DNA from: Aculops lycopersici
Taxonomy: Eukaryota; Arthropoda; Arachnida; Trombidiformes; Eriophyidae
Length of the DNA: 64,000 nt
Direction of reading: 5' to 3'
Assembly (NCBI GenBank): GCA_015350385.1
Contig: WNKI01000003.1
Location: forward strand, 2,326,698-2,390,697
Shown: positions 41,577-52,532 of the stretch, in pieces
Layout: each line of letters opens with the position of its first letter
How positions within the stretch are numbered: position 1 is the stretch's first letter
The notes under the pieces: model-generated
Told to the model about the DNA's origin: nothing
What the model saw: only the letters and a program-made list of their open reading frames with translations
Database searches by the model: none
Made by a program: the position numbers and the translations under genes

Positions 41577-41788
41577 CCGACCAAATAACTCTGGAGCAAA
41601 TGAAAAAACTTCAAGAATTAGAATCAACTCACTGGCTAGTATCTCTAACAGATATCTCACTATATCACATGTATGTTATACTGATAGGTCTACTAGCAAG
41701 CGGTTTCATTGTCGCCATTATAACTCTAGTTGGACTGGTAGAGGTATATCGACCCTTGCAACGACTCAAAGTATTCAAAACATTGTGA
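41573..41788 (+). CDS. Small single-pass membrane protein ORF overlapping the SMU1 stop
   Basis: 71 residues. Its ATG (41573) shares the ATGA with the SMU1 stop. The protein has a polar helical N-terminus (MTDQITLEQMKKLQELE), one strong membrane segment (about residues 32-55, YVILIGLLASGFIVAIITLV) and a basic C-terminus (RPLQRLKVFKTL). That layout is that of a genuine small membrane protein, not of random 3' UTR, and its composition fits neighbouring coding DNA. I do not recognise the family. Translation would need a dicistronic SMU1 mRNA, reinitiation or its own transcript. Chance cannot be excluded. Confidence 0.45.
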   Translation: MTDQITLEQMKKLQELESTHWLVSLTDISLYHMYVILIGLLASGFIVAIITLVGLVEVYRPLQRLKVFKTL

Positions 41789-42443
41789 CACTATCGATCC
41801 CCGGATGCTACAACCATATCACATGAACTTATCATACCGAGTAAATATTCCCTTTTTTTGAGCCAAGTGTCTAGAGAGAAACGTACCATTCCTAGGGACT
41901 GTTAAAAGTTCCAACTCCTACAGCATCCACATCCACATGTTGATGCTGCGGTGGTGACCGGCCCCCATTGCGAGTGGCTGATTCAAAGTTGACATTTTAC
42001 ATTCAAAAGATCTAGTTCTATGGACTTTTCGTTGCTAGAAGGTTTTTCTTTCGTTCCACTCTTCCATCTACCTACAGCAACTTGCTGCGTGTACAAGTCT
42101 GCATAGAGATTCTATTTCTATGCCGAAAGCTTGATGAAACACAAAATGGCTATTTTAAGCCACAAAACGTCACCCCTGGAGGTTTACCAATGGTTAGATG
42201 ACACGTCGATGAGACTTGACGGCAGAGAGGCCGTTGGTGAGCTTTCTATTTTATCTCGCATCCTTCATTCCACATCCAGATTCAGAGGAGTGAAGACATA
42301 TCCAGTTGAGGAATTCAGGTGAGTACCTAGGCAGACACGTCGAAGTCTTTTGGCGATGTAACCCACTACTGAAACAGTTAATACTAACCCAAACTAAAAA
42401 ACTCTTCATCCAATCAAACTATAGATCCAAAGAAAAAATCAAG
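41789..42443. other. Promoter, 5' leader exon and leader intron of the secreted-protein gene
   Basis: The leader exon ends at 42318 with donor CAG/GTGAGT. The intron is 42319-42424, with a TACTAAC branch point near 42380 and acceptor CTATAG. An ORF from 42131 stays in frame across this splice into the secreted protein but would bury its signal peptide, so I treat it as leader. Confidence 0.65.
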
Positions 42444-43820
42444 ATGAAGTTTTTGCTAGCAGTTGTAGTTGCTGCCTTGTACTTGGCTTGCGTCGAGGCG
42501 GGCATCATGGATAAGCCAGGCTACTGGTACCAACATCGTGAACGTTTGGGTTACTTCAAGGACGCCCCATTCACAGACCTGTACAAGAGTTACGCAGCCG
42601 CTTTTATTTACCCAGTGATCACTCCAAAGCGTGACGCAGATGACTTCCGTAACGTCTTGCCATCCGGTGATGAGTGCATGGTCTTCCTAAAGAAGTTCCA
42701 AATCGATGACTACAAGCTAAGAGACGTTGAAGAGTTTGTCGTACTCGATGCCTGTCTTGGGTACCTGTACCAATCAACTTATCACGACCTGGATCGTTCA
42801 GCTTCCGATCAAGTGGCCAAGAACTTGGACGCCTTCATCGGTGATCAAAGATTGAAGGCTCTCTACGAGGGAACTAAGATGAACGAGTACGAGGAGGATG
42901 CTAAAGAATGCGTTGCTGATTTGATGTGGAACACCATCCGTGTTAAGGCGCAATATCCAGAAGTTAGCTGTAACAATCACTACCTTCAGGTTTACATTGA
43001 ATTTGCTGAGTGCCATAGCTACATTCCTGGGGAGGCCAAAGAGAAAGATTCGTACTTTACAATGATCTACAACCTGTTGAAGGAGCGCGCCCAAATGTGT
43101 TTCAATAACGAAATTCTAAAGATGAACGAGGCCGTGAGGTATAAGTACAAGAATAATCCTTGGCGTGTGACGGAACACTTCGATTGGCGTAGTCTTGTTC
43201 AGCAGAAGAAAGAACGCATGTGGCCAGGCGCCATCTCAAGGCTCCTTCTAGCGATCAACGGACCCACGAAGGAGATCAGTCTTCGTGAAGCTCATCAGAC
43301 TTTCAAGGGTATCAGCGACTACTATTCAAAGGTTCCAACTACAGCGGAGGAAAAGGCGGCACTTGATAGGAGCCCGGCGGGTACAATTAGGACTAAATTT
43401 CTACTGAGTGTCGGCGAGTATGCGGACTCCTACATTAAGCCAAAGAAGGACAGTCGTAGCCACAGGAAAGATCCAAGCGGAACAGGTCGTTTCAACGGAA
43501 TGGTCGACAAACTTTGCGAGTTCTTCCGTAGCTCAAGCCACGAGGGATACTACGATTACGCAACACCAATCTTCCGTATGCTAGGTATTGTCCGATACCC
43601 GGAGGTGTTTGGTGTCAGTGAGGAATACTTCAAAGACAAGGTCCTCATTTCTAGCCACGAGTCTGGTGCTATATACATTTCTGTCAGCATGTGTCACATC
43701 TTGACCTTTGTTGATGCCGCCTTCAGGAACGATTATAACAACGGCCCATTGCATTACAAGGCTGTGTTCAAGCCGGACGTCAGCAAGATGATCAGATGGC
43801 CAAACGCTGGATACTACTAG
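42444..43820 (+). CDS. Secreted protein of unknown family, 458 residues
   Basis: The start is ATG at 42444, chosen because it begins an ideal signal peptide (MKFLLAVVVAALYLACVEAG) 20 bp after a well-defined leader intron. The mature protein is rich in Tyr, Lys, Asp and Glu, with about eight spaced Cys (DECMVF, DACLGY, KECVAD, VSCNNH, AECHSY, QMCFNN, KLCEFF, SMCHIL) and no transmembrane segment, so it is probably a soluble, mostly helical, disulfide-bonded secreted protein. I recognise no catalytic motif or known domain. Codon use is strongly biased to C/G-ending codons (CGT, AAG, TAC), as in highly expressed genes, unlike several neighbours. It may be a lineage-specific storage, haemolymph, digestive or salivary protein; nothing in the sequence settles which. 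Confidence 0.85.
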   Translation: MKFLLAVVVAALYLACVEAGIMDKPGYWYQHRERLGYFKDAPFTDLYKSYAAAFIYPVITPKRDADDFRNVLPSGDECMVFLKKFQIDDYKLRDVEEFVVLDACLGYLYQSTYHDLDRSASDQVAKNLDAFIGDQRLKALYEGTKMNEYEEDAKECVADLMWNTIRVKAQYPEVSCNNHYLQVYIEFAECHSYIPGEAKEKDSYFTMIYNLLKERAQMCFNNEILKMNEAVRYKYKNNPWRVTEHFDWRSLVQQKKERMWPGAISRLLLAINGPTKEISLREAHQTFKGISDYYSKVPTTAEEKAALDRSPAGTIRTKFLLSVGEYADSYIKPKKDSRSHRKDPSGTGRFNGMVDKLCEFFRSSSHEGYYDYATPIFRMLGIVRYPEVFGVSEEYFKDKVLISSHESGAIYISVSMCHILTFVDAAFRNDYNNGPLHYKAVFKPDVSKMIRWPNAGYY

Positions 43821-44581
43821 AAGCGACGCCCATATCTAGCCACAACGACAATTGGGCAATATCATCGGCTAGTTTGCTGTGTGGTTTGATTGTTGTACGA
43901 AGACAATCAAAGAGGGAATTCGTAGTTCTTCCATTCAGACAAGCTGTTGTTATTATCGTGAGATGAATCAAAGGCGATATTTAGAGGGTAGGGAGTTGAA
44001 ATATCAACAAAAACACTGAGATACAAGATATTTATTGAGCGACGATATTCCAAAACACTCGTAGAGTTGTTGAGACTGAAAGGGTGGGGAGGGAGAATGA
44101 GAAGAGGATGAAACATTCTTCGCCCTTCCCAAAGGTGAGATAGATATCAATTAAAAAATCAACGAGTATCATATAGACATGCTTGTAATGAAATTGTTCG
44201 CTTTATTTCTCTCTTCTCTTTTCGTATACAATCTCTTGATTGATATATAAGTTTCCATGGAGGAGTTGAGTTTTAATTTCAATGTGATATGTTAGTTTCC
44301 GCTCTACTTTTTCTCAGTCAATTATCTTCCACTATTTTAGATAAATTAATTAATACTTTCATCTTTCTCTTGGACCATTTTTCCATCAGTCATCTAGTTT
44401 CCCTACCCTTGCCGCTCATCACTCAGGTAATCCAAGTCCTTCGCTATCTAAGTATTTCGCTTCTCGTAAATTAATTGTCCAGTGTAAATCTCACTAAGGT
44501 AGTATCTTGGTTAATATTATTATTATTTTCATGATGATCGTTTTATCTTTGAAGCTATCGTCGTCAAGTTTTGGATTCATC
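43821..44581. other. Convergent 3' region between the secreted-protein gene and the GPCR
   Basis: About 760 bp of AT-rich 3' UTR and spacer. Short ORFs at 43907-44116 and 44289-44474 lack features. Confidence 0.45.
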
Positions 44582-47500
44582 TTAAGCTATTGATATGGTT
44601 GTTGTGGTTGGCGCAGTGGCAGTGGTTGTGGTTTTGCCATCGGCGCTCGTCGTGGCTATCATCGTCGCCTGTTGCTGTTGCTGCTGATGGTGGTGATCGG
44701 CAAGTAGGTTTACCGTTTCGTCTAGTTCAAAGTTTCTGCAAAGATCAAGTGGTCTCACCAAATTAGTGGTCACATTGATTCCGTTTAACTTTGCGCTCGT
44801 CTCCAGGTTGGCGCTAACTTTAGAGGGCGACGCATCGACTGCCGCAAAGATATCTCCATTTCCGCTTGCCGAACTGGCCACCTGAAGCACGGGCGACACC
44901 GTAACGGTGGTCATAAGCGAGCTACAGTTGCTATTGCTACTATTGGCCGTCCCGTTGAACTGAGAAATGGGATTTGTTGCGGTCGAGAGCACTGGCGCCG
45001 TCTGTGGGACTGAGGTTCGGTGCCCAGATGCAAAGTAGTCGGTGGCTGATGTTATAGTTGTTGTGTTGTTGCTAATGATGCTGCCGCTGCTATTGCCATT
45101 CGCCATCATTGGAATCATTGCAGTTGGATTTGAGCTGTCGCCTGCTAGAATCATGGTCTTGGTGGCATTAGCCGTGGCGGCGGCTGCAGCGGCCACAGCG
45201 GCGGCAGCCCTTCCCCTTCCGGTCGATGATTGGAGGCAATGGGATTTTCCAAAATCATTACAAGCAATCGATTGGCGCGCTTGCAGTAGCTCGCTTCCGG
45301 TCACGTTGGTAGTCAGCGTGTTACTTCTATTGCGCATCTGATTAGCTAACGAGAGACGCCGATCATTTTGGTAGTCGTCGTAGTGGCAGTTGTCTTGGTA
45401 ATAAGTTGAGTTGTTGTTATTTGGATTATTTTGGTTTTGGTTTTGATGGTGACTACTAATTCCGTTTCTACCTAGTTGCTTTGGTGTCAATCCAAACGTG
45501 TCTTTGAAATTCTTGCTTATAACTGCAATCACCTCGCCGTTGCAAAAGCAAAACAGCAACGCAACGCAGAGTCCCTGAAAAGAGGTGCAAACGGCTGCGA
45601 TGATCTCGTATATCATCTCCCACTCGCTCTTGGCTTCCGGTCTGAAGGGAGTGAGCATGTAGTGGAGTCCCAGAAGAGGAACGAGGAAGAGTGTGGCCCT
45701 AACGGCTTTCCTGTTGTTTTGCATTGTATTCAATGGACAAGTGGCGAAAGTGTGAGTTTGATGAATGAATTGTACGAGTTTTCACGACTAGGGTGAGAAG
45801 AATCGTACAGAGAGTGTACGATCTGTTTGAGTTACGATTGAGCCAATGGCAAACAGAGGAGTAAACAAAGGGGACCTCTAACGCGAGTTTCAATGTCAAG
45901 CTCGATGTTGCGCAATCTATTTCAAGTAGAAAAAGTATACCTCTACTCACCTAGTTTGGTGCGTGTCCGGCGAATTGTTTGCCCTCAACTTGGTGACCAG
46001 AACTCGGACGATATTTATCAAAAAGATCAAATTCAACTGCACGAAATTGGGTTGAGTTTTTGTTGTTGTAATGGCGATTTTGGTTGGAGTCAATGGGAAA
46101 GATTGGGATGCGGGTTAGTTTTTTGTTCCTCTTCATTTGGGCAACTAATAAAACAACGACAAAAGCAACAAAAACAGTTACAATGTAACATGAGCATCAT
46201 CACACTTCGCCGGCTCGATATGAATTAACTGGTGGCCGCTCTCAGTCTTGGTATCGGTTCGCTTAGATCACTGTTGCTCATGTGCAACTCAATCAGATTT
46301 TAGTTTGCCGCTAAGGTGGCTCCTCCACTAGCTACTGGTCCCTAAATCAATGCGAAGCCAGAAGAGTGAGCAAAATCTCGCCAGTTCAAGTTGACCAACC
46401 AATCGGCAAGCGAAGCGGAAAGGGACTGATGTTTCCCTCCGTATTTGGCGGTACAGAAGAGCCGCGCATCAACGGGTGACGATTTTCTCTGGAACCAAAT
46501 GGGGAACATAGAAGCCCCACTGAGATTCTATGCTACCAGAGCGAGAAAGTGGGAGAGGGAGAGAGAGAGTGAGAGAAAGCGAAATGCTGAGGCGGAAACG
46601 AAGCGCACAGTGACAGCTAATCAATCGAGTGGTTGGTCTATTTATACCACCACTACCACTGCAACCACCAGCAAAGGTTGTTGTCTATCACACAGTCTAC
46701 AGTTGTGATATGATATCGAATGTGTCTCTACTTACCAGCAGCGAGATTCCAATCGGCGCCATGAGAATTAGATTGTGTGGACTCTCCTCCATCCAGCAGC
46801 TAGAGTTGCGAGAGGCGCCATTTGGATGTGGTGTGTCCATGTTGTTGTTGTGGTTGTAGTTATTGTTGGCCGAATTGCCAGAGTGTGTGGTTTACGTGGC
46901 GAGGGAAGTTTGCGGTTCGGTTGTGGTTGTCAGTTGGGCATCGACGTACGTAGGCGTTGTACGTGTGGGGAATAAGCGTGTTTCAAACAATGGCCAACAT
47001 CATTCAAGGCCGACAGGTGGTTGTGGAGGGAATTCAAATTAGTGGTTAGTCTGTGCGCCGACTAAGTCGTCTGCTTGCCTTGGGGTGAGCGGACGGGTGC
47101 AACAAAGGGTGAGCGCACCGGAACATCCTGTTTGCTGCAGGTAATTTGATTTCCTGTTAATCCAAATCCCTCTTTCTCGCTTGGCACTTGGAACTTCAAA
47201 TGCCCAGCTCAAATGCCAAGTACAAGGGACAAATGAATAGGACAGCTCCCGGGCTCGTTATGGTGTATTGTTTGACAGATACTCACTAGTTTGTATAGTA
47301 CTGATCGGAGGAACGCCGATAGGCGTAGGCTATGGTCACGGGAATGGGAGTTAACCAGCCAAGCAGGTAGAACCACTTGAGGATTTTGTCCTCGCTTACA
47401 AAGGCCACCACAAGCAGGGTGTGCAAATAGAGGCCCTCGCAGAACATCCAAAAATAATTTGATACCAGGAAGTAGTGGAGCAGGATGTGCCACAATCGGC

Positions 47501-50500
47501 ACTCAATCTAATTGTGTGAGTGTTCATTTGCATATTCGTGTGTTTTGTAGTAGATGAGAGATTTTCCATTTTGGATTGTTTAGTTTTTTTTTCAAAACGA
47601 AGTGGCGTGCGAGAAAAAATCAAGGTCAGTCGGTGGTTGTTTGCGTGAGTACATTTGTCAAGCGCACGTGTTTCGTTTGCGTCGCTCGACAGGCTAAGTG
47701 ACTTTCAATGCTTGTCCAACTAGACGCTTAGCCCATCCTCCTAATGAAGACTTCCTTCGTGGCAATCGTGTGCCACGGAGGAAGAGTAGATCAAAAAATC
47801 ACTCACCGGGTTGGAGTTAAGTAAATCGGGATTGTTCACCACAAAAGTGTACCAAATAACCCACATTAAATTGTTCGTGATGAAGGATAAAAAGAGATTT
47901 TTGTGGATGGTGACGCGAGTGCAGTTGAGACTCCTGATGTTGATGTATTTATTTTTGTTTGATTGAGTCGAGAAAGAAATGAGTCAATTAATGCGTTCTA
48001 CAACATTGTAACACCCACCAACTGGCGCATGTATTCTTTATTACAAAAATAAATCCAACAATACTTACTTGAATGATATGAAAATTATCAGTGATGCTGT
48101 CAGTGCAACCAATGAGATCAGATTTCCAATAACGTAGAGGTTGATTATCCTTCTTCGAAACTAAATTGATAGTGACAACAATTTTTAGATTAGTTTCTCT
48201 TGTTGTATAATGGAATTCTACAGTATAAAATTGAATCAAATCAAAACAAAAGATATAAGGAGATTGAATTTAGGGGTAAACTTACGCCCAGATCGTCGGT
48301 GTCCACGCAGGTAGTGTAATTGGACCAGTAGCGGTTTGTCATTGGATGCTTGTACCAGGTGCCATCCTCGGTGCAGATCTTGTGCGCCTTACCTGCGTTT
48401 GTTTTTTTGTCGTTAACGTTGTCGTTGTGAGTGAGTTGAGTGTTAGTCGAGAGTTCGATTCGACGCAAGCGTGATGCGGCAGGTTAATTGGATTGTTAGT
48501 AGCGAAACTCCGTGCATGTGTACGGGTATTTACGTTTCGTTTGTGCGACCAGTCGACCTTACGAGTTGCTAGTGCCCATGGTCAAACAATTGACACCACA
48601 AGTGTCCGAGTTCATTGCGTCATCGCTCTTCTTCGGTCACGGCTCGATCGGGCTAAACCAAACTAAAGGCCACGCAACGATGCAGGAAACAATAACCAAT
48701 AGCATAAAGCGGCAACAAAGGGTTTAGTTCGCGTCGCAATCATTTCCATTGCGCGCAATGGACACGCTTAGTTAGTAAGGTAAGGTGGATTGGATTGGAT
48801 TGGATTGGATTGAGATTGATGATTGAATTATACTCACGCTCTGCGCTGAATCCCGGCTGGTTGCTGGGACAGCTGACGTAGGCAGTCTGGCCGGCTTTTG
48901 TAGCTGGCCAGCAGCGCCAGCCGTCGAAAATGATGGGGCAGGTTAGGTTGGCTGTTTCAATGATTTAGTTTTTTGTTATGTAACAAATTGTTTAATGGTA
49001 GGTGTCACACGAGGAGCGAGGGGAAAAAGTCCGATTTTTTCCGCACCATGACGAGATGGACAACGACGAGTGGATGGGGGATAGGAGAGAAAAATCAATC
49101 AATAAAATGCTCATTTGTTATACCTGGAGTTTTTGGTGAAGTTGTCCACTTCCGTTTTGGCTGCTAGCACAAAAGAGCAACGGCAGCAATTGAATCGAAC
49201 TCTTTGTTTGTGTCACGTGCCGCCAGTACACCCTTCAGCAGCCGTGAGTGAAGTGGCACGCGAATAACGAAGCCCCAATTGAGTTACCTGTGAGCGCCTA
49301 CCTGGCACACTGACTGACAGGCTGACTTGGCTAAAGTAACGCTCATTGCAAAAAGGTACCGGTCAGTGCGAGGCGGTTTGTTAAACTAGCGGCGTGAGGC
49401 GGCGGCGGCAACAGCAACAGCAACAGCAACAGCAACAACCGGGAGTAAAAAGACAACATAATCATCGAGTTTGGTCCGCTGTGTTGACGGCATAAAATGA
49501 ACTCCATTCATCATAATCAGTTTTTGTATGTCGGCGTTTCCAGTTCAACTCGTCGCTAGGTACTAGTTGCTGCTGCTGCTGCTGTTGCTCTTTCAGATGC
49601 TGCCGTTGCTCTTGCTGTTGCCAGCGCACTCAGCGCTCACTTGGGCCTGCTCTCATTTTTTGCCCAAAGAAGTCTGTGTGGCTGAATTATTAAACACTCA
49701 CCTGGCGACTGGGACGTGCCCTTGTCTCTACCTGCGCGTTGCTCATTTGCCTCGCCTTGCCCGCCTTCAATTGGGGAACCGGCGCCAGCGCCAGCGATGG
49801 ACGAGGTACGCGAGCTCGAGTCAACGCCTGGAATGGAGCTGAAACTTTGCATAATTTCCCCAATGCACATGGTCCATTGTTCAAGCAAATCTGGGTCACT
49901 ATATGGATCAATCGTAACCTCAATTCTGTCCAACTCCTCCACTAAAATTTGAAACAATCGCTTGTCCGACTCGTCTGTGTCGAGTTTAATCTGATTAAGT
50001 TTGGTGTTGCCGATTTCGGTTGTGGTTTGGGAAAGATAGATGGAGAGAAAGAGATGATTTGTTAGTGGATATGATGAAGTAGACAACAATTCCAACAATT
50101 TGCTATTCCCTGTTGAATGAACTCGACGAGCTCGTGTTTCCAATTTCGGGTCATCATGGCCCATTAAATTAACCTGAAGCTTATAAAGTTATGAGCATCG
50201 AGCGTATGATTTGAGAAGCTGAGCTGAGGTGTGAGTAATGAAGTTGCCATCTCTAGAGAGGAGTTTCATCATGAACTCTGCCATGATGATTGAGGCCAGA
50301 GTCATTAGTCAATGTCCACTGCGTAGACGTGCTACACTGTTGCTGTCGTCGGCTCATCGGCGTGGCTCCTCCTCCGCCTTCACTTTGCTTGGCACGCAAA
50401 ATGTGAGCATCGCGGGGAGTCAATAAACTTAATTGACGGCCCGGTTGCTCCTTTGGCGATGGTGGCGTCTGTGGTGGCACACGCCACAGCCGCCGATGAC

Positions 50501-52532
50501 CTCAAAGGATTAACTGTACAGAGCGCGAGCCGTGAGTGCAAAAGGCGCCTCGCTATTCTGTGCATATTTGCCGTCTATTAGTGTCGCGAATTGCGGAAGT
50601 TGCGTTTCTAGCGCTCACCGTGGCTTGAAGTCTTTTCTCCTGAGCATGGGAGTTTGTGTTGTAATTTTGTCGCCAACACTTATATTAAAAGACTACTCTC
50701 TCACTTTGGCATCAGCACTGCCATTGCCACTTGAGCTTCTGATGTCAACGAGTCAGCTAAGCTTAATTAAAAAGAAAATCTGCCCACTAGCTCTCTGGCA
50801 TCGGCCAGAACTCGCGCATTCAGTTGAAGGGAATCAAACGGTTAAAAGCACAACAGCTACAGCTACAGCTACAGCAACCGCCCCCGCCACCACGTGCAAT
50901 GTACTCAGCAAGCCAATCAAAGGGTTAACCGGAAGTGACGCAATCTTGCCACACAATGCGCAATCCTGCACGCGATCGCCTGCCCGATTGCGAGGTCAAA
51001 CTCGGCAACACAAAACAGCAACACAAACACACATCTAGCCTAAAGATTAACCATCTCCAGTATTTCCCCTTCAACTCTATCATTCGGCTTGCCAAGTTAC
51101 TTTTGCCTCCTCGATTTGATCGGCTTGATCTTGCAGCTCTAAAAAGAGACAGAGAGAAAGAGTAGAGCCGAATGGCTGGTTAAAATGGCGATCTTATCGA
51201 CAAGCTCATCGTCTCGGCTGGTCGTTGTCCTCTTTTTTACCATTAGCTTCCATGAATTCGGCGTCCAAACTTCTTAGACACAACCACAATCAGAGGAAAA
51301 TCTAATCAACTCGCTGGGTCCATTCTTTGGCCGCCAGTTGAGAGTAGGGGAAATATTTTGCCGCTTATGAGTCGTGTGCGTGTTTTGTGCTCTATTTGTT
51401 TGGCTTGCGTCCCTTTCCTCTCTCTCTCTCTCTCCCTCTCTTTAATGTTACGTCGTCGTTTGCTGTTTTAGTTATGAGCAGAAAGAAGGCAACGTGGACG
51501 AGCTACAGCAAGGCAATAAAGAGACTCACATTCAAAGACCGACCGGCAACAAAGCAAAGCGGTGCTCCGTTAAGTGACACACAACAAGCGATCAAAATCT
51601 CATCTTTCTTTAACTTCACTCCAACCTTTTCGGCTCCTCATGTGGCACCCCGCCACATGAGGAACCAAGGAAGAGTTTCGCTTATGCAACTTGAGAAAAT
51701 ATTCTCCCTTGGTCAGGGGTAGTGGTAATGGCAGTGGCAGCGTCGGTCAAGGCAAAAGTAGTAGCGGTTCAAGTGGTTTAATGTCATATAACAAGCGTTG
51801 AAAGTAGACAGAGCTACAAAAAGAATCGCTTCCTGTTCAGTTCGTGGGCACTTATGAGCCAAACTCAATGGGTCTCGTTTGGCAGGTCATCACAAGAGAA
51901 AACTTATATCATCTCTCGCTAACTGCGTCCTTATCAACCCTTTGGTCCCACTTTTGTTCCACTGTTACACTACGTTGAAATCAAACGACTAACCCACCGA
52001 CTGATCGGCTAGGAGGAAGCGGGAGAAGGGGTTTTTATGGCTATCAAACTATCGTCGAAGGCCAAGATGCAACATCGATTTCCACTTCGACTTCCGGCCC
52101 GCGACCACGGTCCACAGCAACCAAAACCAGTCTAGGTCGCATACATTGTCGAGTGCTTGCAATTAATGAGCCTGTATCTATCATTCTGTCGGTGGTTTCA
52201 AGTTCAAATTTACTATTACTCAAGCCATATCAAGCTCATCCAAACTTTGTGCTCTCCAAGGGAAGGGGAAAGAAGAATAACTGACCACCGACCCTGAGTA
52301 GAGAACTTCACTGATAAGAGGGGGAAAAATTATGGAATTTTCGTCCCCTCTCCACTCTCGAGATGAGATTTCTCTACTTACCCACTTGTCCGTTGGATCA
52401 ATTGATGGTGCCGCCGACTCGTCGCCCGATAATTGGCTTCTACAATTTGAGTAGTCCGCTTCTATTTGCCACGCAGCTAAGGCTGGAGCAGCAGCCACTT
52501 CCGGCTGATTAGCCACTTCCGCCAGGCATTTC
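44582..52532 (-). CDS. Class B GPCR, calcitonin-like diuretic hormone (DH31) receptor type; 5' end incomplete
   Basis: Exons in transcript order: 52532-52382, 49990-49702, 48951-48838, 48392-48286, 48160-48069, 47933-47807, 47507-47287, 46799-46736, 46036-45951 and 45710-44582. All have GT-AG borders and matching phases, giving about 792 visible residues. The hormone-binding domain is clear (FDGWRCWPATKAGQTA, YVSCPSN, KICTEDGTWYKHP, SNYTTC). TM1-TM7 follow, with LNCTRVTIHKNLFLSF in TM2, NYFWMFCEGLYLHTLLVVAF in TM3, NYCWMEESP in the second outer loop, INIVRVLVTKLRANN in TM5, KAVRATLFLVPLLGL in TM6 and SFQGLCVALLFCFCNGEV in TM7. These match arthropod DH31 and vertebrate calcitonin receptors better than CRF-type ones. 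Such receptors couple to cAMP. The signal peptide exon is missing and the first exon here is less certain. A long low-complexity tail of about 300 residues follows TM7. Confidence 0.9.
48787..48811. repeat. (GGATT)n microsatellite in a GPCR intron
   Basis: Five tandem pentanucleotide units just downstream, in transcript direction, of the exon at 48951-48838. Confidence 0.85.
49410..49437. repeat. (CAGCAA)n repeat in a GPCR intron
   Basis: Four to five hexanucleotide units within the intron between 49702 and 48951; not in an exon. Confidence 0.8.
51635..51663. repeat. 12-bp stem, 5-nt loop inverted repeat
   Basis: The arm TCCTCATGTGGC pairs exactly with GCCACATGAGGA across the loop ACCCC. 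It lies inside the proposed GPCR intron 49991-52381, which otherwise holds only featureless short ORFs. Confidence 0.75.

Noticed and set aside
42131..42322. Short ORF before the secreted protein as a separate gene
   Set aside because: It ends at a strong splice donor and belongs to the leader of the downstream gene.
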